Below, piece by piece: positions 6,940-14,121 of a DNA stretch of 41,508 bases (the first letter of the stretch is position 1; every line of letters begins with the position of its first letter). The stretch spans positions 1-41,508 of the forward strand of contig CALWOF010000006.1 in assembly GCA_944382995.1 (NCBI GenBank), read 5' to 3'. Below the pieces are notes generated by a model. The model had not been told where the DNA came from and searched no databases. It worked only from the letters and a program-made list of their open reading frames with translations. A program made the translations under genes and the position numbers. The DNA comes from an uncultured Oscillospiraceae bacterium. GTDB taxonomy: Bacteria; Bacillota; Clostridia; Oscillospirales; Oscillospiraceae.

Positions 6940-7533
6940 ATGATGCAGGACCTGAAGACCGGAAGCCTGCTCCGGCAGCTGCGCCGGGAGAGGGGCTGGA
7001 CCCAGCGCCAGGTGGCGGAGCAGCTGGGCGTCAGCGCCCAGGCGGTGAGCAAGTGGGAGCGGGAGCTGGGCTGCCCGGACGTGGGGCTGCTCTCCCGCCT
7101 CTCAGAGATCTTTGGCGTGGGGGCAGACGCGCTGCTGGAGGGCAGCCTGGCCCCCTCCGCGCCGGACGGAGGAAACATGAGACGACTGCGATTTTACGTG
7201 TGCCCGGACTGCGGCAACATCCTGACATCCGCCTCCGGCGGGCAGCTCTCCTGCTGCGGCAGGAGACTGGAGCCGCTGGAGGCTGTCCCCGCGGATGCGG
7301 GGCACGCCGCGACCGTTCAGGAGGTGGAGACGGACTGGTACGTCACCTTCCGCCATCCCATGGAGAAGGGGCACTTCATCCGCTTCGCCGCCTGTGTGGC
7401 GCCGGACCGTCTGCTGCTGGTGCGGCTGTACCCGGAGCAGGGCAGCGAGTTCCGGATCCCCCAGCTGCGGGGCGGGGCAAAGCTGTATCTCTGCTGCTCC
7501 CGCCACGGGCTGTTCCGGGCAGAGCTGCCCTGA
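6940..7533 (+). CDS. XRE helix-turn-helix fused to desulforedoxin and superoxide-reductase-like domains
   Basis: A 197-aa protein with three parts. Residues 8-62 form an XRE/Cro HTH (LRQLRRERGWTQRQVAEQLG, then SAQAVSKWERE). Residues 85-108 carry a desulforedoxin-type metal site: Cys88-x2-Cys91 and the adjacent pair Cys105-Cys106. Residues 120-195 resemble the superoxide reductase (neelaredoxin) domain and retain all five expected iron ligands: His122, His139 (in HPM), His145, Cys186 and His189 (C-x-x-H-G-L). Superoxide reductases reduce superoxide to peroxide; here the domain probably senses superoxide or redox state for the DNA-binding part, which is inference. An SD-like AGAGGTGAGG precedes ATG-ATG; the second ATG (6943) is equally possible. 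It is a single gene ending at a terminator, divergent from the hydratase operon. Confidence 0.85.
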   Translation: MMQDLKTGSLLRQLRRERGWTQRQVAEQLGVSAQAVSKWERELGCPDVGLLSRLSEIFGVGADALLEGSLAPSAPDGGNMRRLRFYVCPDCGNILTSASGGQLSCCGRRLEPLEAVPADAGHAATVQEVETDWYVTFRHPMEKGHFIRFAACVAPDRLLLVRLYPEQGSEFRIPQLRGGAKLYLCCSRHGLFRAELP

Positions 7534-7540
7534 GGCACAG

Positions 7541-7573
7541 AAAAGAGGACCGTCAGAGACGGTCCTCTTTTTT
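7541..7573. terminator. Bidirectional terminator
   Basis: 14-bp stem AAAAGAGGACCGTC / GACGGTCCTCTTTT with an AGA loop and a run of six T, between the HTH-SOR gene and the convergent SNF transporter. Confidence 0.9.
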
Positions 7574-7585
7574 GATCCGATGTTC

Positions 7586-9034
7586 TCAACGGGAGGCCTT
7601 GGCAGCGCCGCGCCGGGCCATGAACCAGACGAACAGCACCACCACGGCGCACACCAGGATGCGCCAGAACCAGGTGGCAAGGCCCACCAGCAGGATCACC
7701 AGGATCAGCAGGGGCAGCACGAACTGGAAGTAGCGCTTGAGCATGGGGGACATCCCCAGGCCCGTGCCCTTGTTGGCCTCCGCCAGGTAGCGGTCAAAGC
7801 CCCAGCCCCAGCGGCTGACGCAGAACAGCAGATAGATCATGGAGCCGATGGGCAGCAGCAGGTTGCTGACCAGGAAGTCCTCGATGTCCAGAATCTGGCC
7901 AATGGCGCCGCTGGGCAGGGGAGCCTCAAAGTACCAGAGGTTGTAGCCCAGCACACAGGGCATGCTGGCCAGCAGGATGAACACGCCGCAGGCCACGGTG
8001 GCCTTCTTCCGGGACCAGCCGAAGCTGTCCATGCAGCAGGCCATGATGTTCTCGAACACCGCCAGCACCGTGGTGAAGCTGGCAAAGGTCAGAAACAGGA
8101 AGAACAGCGCGCCCCACAGCCGGCCGCCGGTCATGCTGACGAATACCCGGGGCAGGGTCAGGAAAATCAGGGAGGGGCCGCTGTCCGCCTCGATGCCGAA
8201 GCTGAAGCAGGCGGGGAAGATGATCATGCCGGACATGAAGGCCACGAAGGTGTCCAGGCAGCAGATCCGCACCGCCTCGCCGGGGAGGCGGTTGGCGTCG
8301 GACATGTAGCTGCCGAAGATCTCCATGGCGGCGATCCCTAAGCTCAGGGTGAAGAAGGACTGGTTCATGGCGGCCACGATCACGTTGCCGATGCCGACCT
8401 CCGCCGCCCGCTCAAAGTCCGGCAGCAGATAGAACTTCACGCCCTCGATGGCGCCCTCCAGGGTCAGGCTGTTGACGGCCAGGATCACGATCAGGGCCAG
8501 CAGGCAGATCATCATCCACTTGCTGATCCGCTCCAGGCCCTTCTGCAGACCGAAGCTGCACACGATGAAGCCCGCCACCACGATGAGGACCATCCACAGC
8601 GCCATCTCGGCGGGGTTGGCCAGCATATTGGTCCATACGGTGTCCACGTCGGCGGGCGCCATGCCGCTGAAGGTGCCGGCGGCGAATTTGAAGCAGTAGC
8701 CCAGCATCCAGCCGGAGACAGTGGTGTAGTACATCATCAGCAGGCAGCAGCCGATGACGCACAGCCACCCGTGGATGTGCCAGCGGCTGCCCTTGGGCTC
8801 CAGGGCCCGGTAGCCCTCCACGGCGCTCTTGCGGCTGGCCCGGCCCACCGCCAGCTCCATGGTCAGGATGGGCACGCCCATGATGATCAGGGAGAGGATG
8901 TAGAACAGCACGAACACGCCGCCGCCGTTGGCGCCGGTGACGTAGGGGAATTTCCACACGTTGCCGATGCCGATGGCGCAGCCGGCGCTCACCAGAATGA
9001 ATCCCAACCGGGACCGGAAGTTTTCTCGACTCAA
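7586..9034 (-). CDS. Sodium-dependent SNF-family (LeuT/TnaT-like) transporter
   Basis: A 482-aa polytopic membrane protein of the neurotransmitter:sodium symporter family, with 11-12 hydrophobic helices. Helix 1 carries the sodium/substrate signature GIGNVWKFPYVTGANGG (residues 22-38), and helices 6-8 are recognisable (NQSFFTLSLGIAAMEIFGSY; ASFTTVLAVFENIMA). Bacterial members import amino acids or related compounds with sodium; the substrate is not predictable here. The start codon is TTG at 9034, eight bases after AAGGAG; no in-frame ATG occurs before the first helix. It stands alone: the upstream gene (hsp20) is separated by a terminator and the downstream neighbour is convergent. Confidence 0.9.
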   Translation of the reverse strand: MSRENFRSRLGFILVSAGCAIGIGNVWKFPYVTGANGGGVFVLFYILSLIIMGVPILTMELAVGRASRKSAVEGYRALEPKGSRWHIHGWLCVIGCCLLMMYYTTVSGWMLGYCFKFAAGTFSGMAPADVDTVWTNMLANPAEMALWMVLIVVAGFIVCSFGLQKGLERISKWMMICLLALIVILAVNSLTLEGAIEGVKFYLLPDFERAAEVGIGNVIVAAMNQSFFTLSLGIAAMEIFGSYMSDANRLPGEAVRICCLDTFVAFMSGMIIFPACFSFGIEADSGPSLIFLTLPRVFVSMTGGRLWGALFFLFLTFASFTTVLAVFENIMACCMDSFGWSRKKATVACGVFILLASMPCVLGYNLWYFEAPLPSGAIGQILDIEDFLVSNLLLPIGSMIYLLFCVSRWGWGFDRYLAEANKGTGLGMSPMLKRYFQFVLPLLILVILLVGLATWFWRILVCAVVVLFVWFMARRGAAKASR

Positions 9035-9155
9035 GTTTCTCGCTCCTTCTCTCGTTCTCGCCGCCGGTGCAGCGGCGCAAAGACGCCTCTTATCTTACCC
9101 CTCCCGGCGGGAGAAGTCAATCCCCTTTGCCGCGGGGAGCGGAAGGAGACAGCAA

Positions 9156-9184
9156 AGGGCCCGCGGCTTGAAGCCGCGGGCCCT
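9156..9184 (-). terminator. Terminator of hsp20
   Basis: Perfect 13-bp stem AGGGCCCGCGGCT / AGCCGCGGGCCCT with a 3-nt loop, 17 bp past the hsp20 stop; followed by TTTGCTGT in the minus direction and by GTTTTG in the plus direction. Confidence 0.8.
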
Positions 9185-9201
9185 GTTTTGCCCTGTGGAG
9201 T

Positions 9202-9648
9202 TTACTGGATGTCGATCTGCCGGGCCGTGGAGACCTCCGCTGTCTTCTTGGGCAGCTTCAGCTCCAGCACGCCGCCCTCGTAGGAGGCGGTGATGCCGTC
9301 GGTCCGGATACCGGACACGTCGAAGCTCCGGCTGTAGGAGCCGTAGGACCGCTCACAGCAGACGTACTTGCCCTTCTTGTCGTCATCCTCGTGCTCGGAG
9401 TGGCGCTGGGCCTGGATGGTCAGGGTGTCGCCGTCCAGCTGCAGCTGGATGTCCTCCTTCTTGAAGCCGGGCAGGTCGGCCTTCAGAGCGAAGTAATCGC
9501 CCTCGTCGGTGATGTCGGTCTTGAACTCCGCCAGGCCCCGGCCGCCGAAGAAGTCATTGTTGAAGAAGCGGCGCTCCATCTCCTCCATTTCGGAGAAGGG
9601 GTTCCAGGTGCCGATGGTGTTTCTGCGGTAAGGTCTCATTTCAAACAT
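9202..9648 (-). CDS. Small heat shock protein (Hsp20/alpha-crystallin)
   Basis: A 148-aa sHSP. A short N-terminal arm (RRNTIGTWNPFSEMEEMERR) precedes an alpha-crystallin domain at about residues 40-140: FKTDITDEGDYFALKADLPG, then GDTLTIQAQR, and the family motif ASYEGGVLELKLPKK (A-x-x-x-G-V-L form). Family knowledge: an ATP-independent chaperone that holds unfolding proteins in oligomers. The ATG at 9648 lies after CAGGAGGAATCGAAT. A perfect CIRCE operator about 190 bp upstream shows HrcA repression and hence heat or protein-damage induction. The gene is transcribed alone, with a terminator just downstream. Confidence 0.95.
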   Translation of the reverse strand: MFEMRPYRRNTIGTWNPFSEMEEMERRFFNNDFFGGRGLAEFKTDITDEGDYFALKADLPGFKKEDIQLQLDGDTLTIQAQRHSEHEDDDKKGKYVCCERSYGSYSRSFDVSGIRTDGITASYEGGVLELKLPKKTAEVSTARQIDIQ

Positions 9649-9722
9649 ATTCGATTCCTCCTGTCAAATCTCGATGATCCGGTTTGGACCGGCGGCAGAT
9701 GGATCATGGAGGATGTGCCGCC

Positions 9723-9732
9723 GGGGGGGGGG
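9723..9732. repeat. Ten-G homopolymer in the hsp20 leader
   Basis: An uninterrupted run of ten G on the plus strand (ten C in the hsp20 transcript), between the CIRCE element and the hsp20 start. Such runs are slippage-prone in replication and in sequencing. Confidence 0.8.
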
Positions 9733-9833
9733 ACAGGGGCCTCTCTCAAGAACCTCCTGTCCTTCTTTTCGAGTATTATGATAGGATGGAAAATCGGATA
9801 TTGTGTGTTCTTTCTGTGAACGATCTGTGAATT

Positions 9834-9860
9834 TTAGCACTCTATCGCAGAGAGTGCTAA
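9834..9860. promoter_or_regulatory. CIRCE operator (HrcA binding site)
   Basis: TTAGCACTC (9834-9842), nine bases, GAGTGCTAA (9852-9860): an exact match to the CIRCE consensus TTAGCACTC-N9-GAGTGCTAA. It lies upstream of hsp20 on the minus strand. Its distal arm merges into TGCTAAAAT, which reads as an extended -10 (TG-N-TAAAAT), so HrcA binding would block that promoter directly. Confidence 0.97.
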
Positions 9861-9871
9861 AATCTGCGCTT

Positions 9872-10048
9872 TTACACCAGATAGACCACTCCGCCCAGCA
9901 TCACCAGCAGGCTCAATCCGGCGCAAAAGCCATCCAGAAGCTCGTTCCCCTCGCCGGAAACAGCCTTTTTGATGGCGGAGATCAGGCAAAACACAAAGGT
10001 GAAGGGCGCGAAGATGCAGAGAAACGCACAGATCTCAAAGAAGATCAT
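9872..10048 (-). CDS. Small two-helix membrane protein (58 aa)
   Basis: A 58-aa ORF beginning MIFFEICAFLCIFAPF. It has two hydrophobic segments: residues 2-24 and 41-58, separated by the charged stretch KKAVSGEGNELLDG. The start ATG (10048) follows AGAGAGG at about nine bases. It begins 15 bp after the adenine deaminase stop, on the same strand, so it is probably the last gene of that operon; its stop is 11 bp before the CIRCE element of hsp20. I do not recognise a family. It could be a transporter accessory peptide or stress-related membrane peptide, but no function is supported. Confidence 0.65.
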   Translation of the reverse strand: MIFFEICAFLCIFAPFTFVFCLISAIKKAVSGEGNELLDGFCAGLSLLVMLGGVVYLV

Positions 10049-10063
10049 CGGAGTATACCTCTC

Positions 10064-11788
10064 TTACACATAGCTCTGGGTGGTGACGTCGAACACGCCA
10101 CGGGTGGTGATCCGCAGGGAGGGGATCACCGGCAGGGCCATGAAGCTCAGCGTCATGAAGGGATCGATCCCCGGGTTGACGCCCAGAGCATGGGCCTGCG
10201 CCTTTGCAAACTCCAGCTTCTCGTTCACGGCGGACAGCGGCTCGTCGCTCATGATGCCGGCGATGGGCAGGGGCACCTCCGCCACGGGCCTGCCGCCGTC
10301 CCAGACCACGATGCCGCCGTTCAGCTCCGCCACCCGGTTGGCCGCAGCGGCGCAGTCGGCCTCGCTGGTGCCCACCACGATGATGTTGTGGGAGTCGTGG
10401 GAGACAGAGGTGGCCACGGCACCGGACTTGAGGCCGTAGCCCTGGAGGAAGCCGATGCCGATGTGATGGGTGTTCTTGTGGCGCTCCACCACGGCGATCT
10501 TCAGCACGTCGTACTCCACGTCGATCCGGTCGGAGTAGCCGGCGTCCACGGTGGTGATCTCCCCGTTCACCATGCCGATGATGCCCCGGGGCCGGACCTC
10601 GGTAAAATCCTCCGCCGTCAGGTGCTGGACGTGGAAGGTGCTGTGGGCCCGCTCCGTGAGATAGGGCTCAATGGCCGGGGCGGGGAAGTCCCGGAGGACC
10701 CCATGGTCCACCATCAGCTCGCCTCGCTTGAAGACCTTTTCGATGTTGAAATCCTGGAAGCTGTCGATGAGGACGAAGTCCGCCAGATATCCCGGCGCGA
10801 TGGCGCCCCGGTTGTTCAGCAGGAAGTACCGGGCGGCGTTGTGGCAGGCCACCTTCACGGCGGTGATGGGGTCCACCCCCAGGCCGATGGCCCGCTTGAC
10901 GATGTAGTCGATGTGCCCTTTTTCCAGCAGGTCGTTGGGGTGCTTGTCGTCGGTGCAGAACATGCACCGCTCGGAGTATTTGTCGCACAGCAGGGGGGCC
11001 AGCGCGTCCAGATTCCGGGCGGCGGTGCCCTCCCGGATCATGATGAACTGGCCCCGCTCCAGCTTGGCGATGGCGTCGTTCAGGTCGTGGCACTCGTGGT
11101 CGGAGTAGACGCCGGCGGCGATGTAGGCGTTGAGATCGTTGCCCACCAGGTCCGGCGCGTGGCCGTCGATCTTCTTGTGGTGGGCCTGGGCGGCCACGAT
11201 CTTCTCCACCGGCTGGTCGTCCCCGGCGATGATGCCCACGAAATTCATCATCTCCGCCAGACCCTGGACCCGGGGATGGTCGTAGAAGGAGTCCAGGCTC
11301 CGGTAGTCCAGGATGGCGCCGGACTCGTCCAGGGGCGTGGCCGGCACACAGGAGGGCAGCATGAACCGTACGTCCACCGGCAGCTCCTCCGTGGCCTGGA
11401 GCATGTACTCGATGCCGTCGGTGCCCATGACGTTGGCGATCTCATGGGGGTCCGTCACCACGGTGGTGGTGCCGTGGGGCAGCACGGCCTTCACGAATTC
11501 CTTGGGGGAGACCAGGGAGCTCTCCAGGTGGATGTGGGCGTCCAGAAAACCGGGGAGGACGATGCTGCCGGTGCAGTCCTCCTCCACAGTGCCGGAGTAG
11601 CGGCCCATGCCCACGATGAGCCCCTCCGCCACGGCGATGTCGGCGGTGCAGAGCTGGTTGGCGAACACATTGACGTAGGTGGCATTTTTCAGGACCAGGT
11701 CCGCCGGCTCCCGCCCGGCGGCCGCGTTGATGATGCGGCGCTTTTTCAGCAGCTTCCGGTTGATCTTGCCCGCGTAGCTCTCAGACAT
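10064..11788 (-). CDS. ade: Adenine deaminase
   Basis: A 574-aa amidohydrolase converting adenine to hypoxanthine and ammonia in purine salvage. Seen: the N-terminal metal-ligand strand GFLDAHIHLESSLVSP (residues ~90-105), the AdeC-specific TDPHEIANVMG, GHAPDLVGNDLNAYIAAGV, TDDKHPNDLLEKGHIDYIVK, and a C-terminal domain ending in SLRITTRGVFDV. Length is normal for AdeC. The ATG at 11788 follows AGGGAGGGATCTT; a longer in-frame start exists 24 nt upstream but without that spacing. An imperfect palindrome at 11832-11865 sits in the promoter region, suggesting purine-responsive or other local control. A 58-aa membrane protein follows in the same direction. Confidence 0.95.
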   Translation of the reverse strand: MSESYAGKINRKLLKKRRIINAAAGREPADLVLKNATYVNVFANQLCTADIAVAEGLIVGMGRYSGTVEEDCTGSIVLPGFLDAHIHLESSLVSPKEFVKAVLPHGTTTVVTDPHEIANVMGTDGIEYMLQATEELPVDVRFMLPSCVPATPLDESGAILDYRSLDSFYDHPRVQGLAEMMNFVGIIAGDDQPVEKIVAAQAHHKKIDGHAPDLVGNDLNAYIAAGVYSDHECHDLNDAIAKLERGQFIMIREGTAARNLDALAPLLCDKYSERCMFCTDDKHPNDLLEKGHIDYIVKRAIGLGVDPITAVKVACHNAARYFLLNNRGAIAPGYLADFVLIDSFQDFNIEKVFKRGELMVDHGVLRDFPAPAIEPYLTERAHSTFHVQHLTAEDFTEVRPRGIIGMVNGEITTVDAGYSDRIDVEYDVLKIAVVERHKNTHHIGIGFLQGYGLKSGAVATSVSHDSHNIIVVGTSEADCAAAANRVAELNGGIVVWDGGRPVAEVPLPIAGIMSDEPLSAVNEKLEFAKAQAHALGVNPGIDPFMTLSFMALPVIPSLRITTRGVFDVTTQSYV

Positions 11789-11831
11789 AAGATCCCTCCC
11801 TCTGTCAGGCATTCAGCGATCATACTTCCTT

Positions 11832-11865
11832 ATAACAGATATAAAGTGAAATGATATCCTGTTAT
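11832..11865. promoter_or_regulatory. Palindromic candidate operator upstream of ade
   Basis: ATAACAGATAT (11832-11842) and ATATCCTGTTAT (11854-11865) form an inverted repeat broken by one extra C, with an 11-bp centre. The region is AT-rich and lies 44-77 bp upstream of the ade start. TATAGT and TTATAA hexamers nearby could be -10 boxes for ade. The regulator is unknown. Confidence 0.5.
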
Positions 11866-12028
11866 CCATACTATACGATAAATTCCCCGGTTTGTCCACA
11901 GGAAGCGGAGAAAATTTTGTGAAAAACGGTAGCACCTGCAACAAGAGACTCCCCTGTTTTTGGGTATAATGAAGATAAACCAATGACAAAAGACCGGGGC
12001 GGCAGTGTCCGCCGGAAAGGAAGGTACT

Positions 12029-12655
12029 ATGGACAACAAGGCATATCAGAGGATGGACTACGCCCTCTGCCTGCTCTCCGCGGCGGCGGGCGGCAAGCGG
12101 CACGGCTGTATCGTCAACTCCTTCCATCAGGTGACCTCCTCCTTCCCGCCCAAGTTCACGGTGGCGGTGAACAAGGACCACGAGACCTGCAGGGCCGTCC
12201 AGGCGTCGGGGAGCTTCTCCGTGACGCTGCTGGCGTCGGATGCCCCGGCGGAGATCATCGATACCTTCGGCTACAGGTCCGGCCGGGTGGCGGACAAGTT
12301 CGCCGGCCGGGAGGTGTTCACCGACGGCAGCGGCAGCCCCTATCTGAAGGACCACATGGTCTCCCGCATCGCCTGCAGGGTGGTGGACCGGCTGGAGATC
12401 GGCAGCTACATCCTCTTTGTGGGGCAGGCAACGGAGGCGGAGGTCCTGGGGGACGGGAAGGTGCTGACCCTCCAGGCCTATACGGACCGGGGCAAAGCCA
12501 CCCCGCCCACCGCCACCGTGTACCGGACCGTGGAGATCAACGGCTACCGCTGCACCGTCTGCGGCTATGTGTACGAGGGGGAGTCCCTGCCGGCGGATTT
12601 CCGGTGCCCTCTGTGCGGCGCCCCGGCGGAGAAGTTCGTGAAGATCGAGAAATAG
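12029..12655 (+). CDS. FMN-binding flavin reductase-like protein fused to rubredoxin (Hrb-type)
   Basis: A 208-aa redox protein. Residues 1-165 form the flavin reductase-like FMN-binding split barrel (CIVNSFHQVTSSFPPKFTVAVNKD; GSFSVTLLA; RIACRVVDRLEIGSYILFVG). Residues 172-205 are a rubredoxin with Cys175-x2-Cys178 and Cys193-x2-Cys196 (CTVCGYVYEG ... CPLCGAPAEKF). The arrangement matches high-molecular-weight rubredoxin of acetogens, an electron carrier to flavodiiron proteins that scavenge oxygen or nitric oxide. Assigning that role here is inference. The ATG at 12029 follows AAGGAAGG; a TATAAT at 11965-11970 is a likely -10. It is monocistronic with a strong terminator. Confidence 0.9.
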   Translation: MDNKAYQRMDYALCLLSAAAGGKRHGCIVNSFHQVTSSFPPKFTVAVNKDHETCRAVQASGSFSVTLLASDAPAEIIDTFGYRSGRVADKFAGREVFTDGSGSPYLKDHMVSRIACRVVDRLEIGSYILFVGQATEAEVLGDGKVLTLQAYTDRGKATPPTATVYRTVEINGYRCTVCGYVYEGESLPADFRCPLCGAPAEKFVKIEK

Positions 12656-12668
12656 CGGGCCCAAAGCG

Positions 12669-12704
12669 GCAAGCCCCGCGCCGAGAGGCGCGGGGCTTGC
12701 TTTT
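12669..12704 (+). terminator. Terminator of the flavoredoxin-rubredoxin gene
   Basis: 14-bp perfect stem GCAAGCCCCGCGCC / GGCGCGGGGCTTGC, loop GAGA, then TTTT. Confidence 0.9.
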
Positions 12705-12747
12705 GCAGGCGCGGGGTGGTACAGTTGAAAAAAAGGAGGCGGCGGAT

Positions 12748-14061
12748 ATGAAAAAACTCGTCTGCGGGCTGCTGGCGTCTATGCTGCTGTCCGGCACAGC
12801 GGCGGCGCTGGAGCCCATCAGCCAGCCCATCGCTACCAGCGGATACACCTACTATGCCATCCGGGCGGACGGCGCCCTGCTGGCCTGGGGCGACAGCTTC
12901 CACGGCGCGGTGGGCCCCGCGGACCAGGACCCGCTGCCCTGGGAGGAGGCCAATGTCCTGCTGGAGGATGCCCGGTATGTGGACGCGGGGTTCGTCATGG
13001 CAGCGGCCATTGACGAGGAGGGGACCCTCTGGGGCTGGGGCGGAACCCACAACGGCCGGGCATTCGGGGAGGAGGAGCCCTACCGGCTGCTGGAGGACGT
13101 GGTGTCTGTGTCGGTGATGGACTCGATGTGTGCTGCCCTGCGGGCCGACGGGACGGTGTGGACCTGGGGCGCCCGGTTTGGGGAGTCCCTGGAGGCCCAC
13201 CAGGACGATCCCTTTTATCCGCCCACCCAAGTACTGGACCACACAGTCCAACTGCTTGGGGATTTGGCGGTGAAAGAGGACGAGACGTTGGTCCAGGTGC
13301 TGATGGATGGCGAAATTGCCGCTATCCGCCCCCTGATGGAGCATGTGGCGGATGTGCGCATTGAGTATGGAGATGACACTCTGCTGGTGCAGGCCCTGGA
13401 CGGCAGCCTCTGGCGTGTTCCCTGTACAGCGGCGGAGGAGGAAGCGTCAGGGCTTCAGGTTTATGTTCTGGAACAGCCGGAGAAGCTTCTGGAGGAGGTG
13501 TCCCATTTTTCCCCGGGACTGGCGGTGACGGCGGACGGCACCCTCTGGGCCTGGGGCCACCAGCGTCCGGCCATGCTGCGGGATGGCCGGGTGGATCCGG
13601 AGGACCCCTACGGTTGGAAACACTATGATGATGTTGTGAAGATTATGGACGGGGTGGTCTCTGCCGTCGCTTGCTGCGACCGGACCCTGGCGGTGCTGGA
13701 GGACGGCTCCCTGTGGCAGCTCCCCAGCGCCGGATTTCTCCCGGAATGGGAGGAATCGCCGGATCGGAGCCCCGCCGTGCCGGAGAAGCTGCTGGACCAG
13801 GTCCGGATGCCGTCTCCGGCTCCGGCCTTTGCGGCGGACGCCCCGGCGCCCGCCGTGGTGGAATCGGCCTCCCTTGAAGCTTGGGAGGCCCAGCGGGAGG
13901 AGACGGAAGCGGAGCCGGAGGCACAGGTCCCACAGCCGGTCCCGGAGCCTCCGGCGGAGGCCGAACGCCCGGAACAAAGCTCCGCCGCCGGCCTTGTGAC
14001 GGCCGCCCTCTCCGCTGCTGTCCTGGCCCTGCTGGGGTGGCTGCGGGGAAAGCGGCAGTGA
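12748..14061 (+). CDS. Secreted RCC1-repeat protein with C-terminal membrane anchor
   Basis: A 437-aa exported protein. Residues 1-20 are a signal peptide (MKKLVCGLLASMLLSGTAAA). The body carries at least five RCC1/BNR-like blade strands of the form A-[IL]-x-x-[DE]-G-x-[LV]-W-x-W-G: AIRADGALLAWG, AIDEEGTLWGWG, ALRADGTVWTWG, AVTADGTLWAWG, and a degenerate AVLEDGSLWQLP, so a beta-propeller is expected. A Pro/Glu/Ala-rich stalk (about residues 355-410) leads to a C-terminal hydrophobic helix and RGKRQ, which would hold the propeller on the outer face of the membrane. No LPxTG motif is present. The start follows AAAAGGAGG. Ligand and role are unknown. Confidence 0.85.
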   Translation: MKKLVCGLLASMLLSGTAAALEPISQPIATSGYTYYAIRADGALLAWGDSFHGAVGPADQDPLPWEEANVLLEDARYVDAGFVMAAAIDEEGTLWGWGGTHNGRAFGEEEPYRLLEDVVSVSVMDSMCAALRADGTVWTWGARFGESLEAHQDDPFYPPTQVLDHTVQLLGDLAVKEDETLVQVLMDGEIAAIRPLMEHVADVRIEYGDDTLLVQALDGSLWRVPCTAAEEEASGLQVYVLEQPEKLLEEVSHFSPGLAVTADGTLWAWGHQRPAMLRDGRVDPEDPYGWKHYDDVVKIMDGVVSAVACCDRTLAVLEDGSLWQLPSAGFLPEWEESPDRSPAVPEKLLDQVRMPSPAPAFAADAPAPAVVESASLEAWEAQREETEAEPEAQVPQPVPEPPAEAERPEQSSAAGLVTAALSAAVLALLGWLRGKRQ

Positions 14062-14082
14062 TGGAAACGAAAGAGACGAAAG

Positions 14083-14113
14083 CAGCGCCCGCGGAAAAAT
14101 TCCGCGGGCGCTG
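14083..14113. terminator. Hairpin terminator between convergent genes
   Basis: 14-bp stem CAGCGCCCGCGGAA / TTCCGCGGGCGCTG with an AAA loop, between the RCC1 gene and the convergent ECF operon end. Confidence 0.75.
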
Positions 14114-14121
14114 TCTGCTGC

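Noticed and set aside
9803-11854. 683-aa plus-strand frame over adenine deaminase
   Set aside because: Antisense shadow of ade with no domain; it also crosses the CIRCE element and the ade promoter palindrome.
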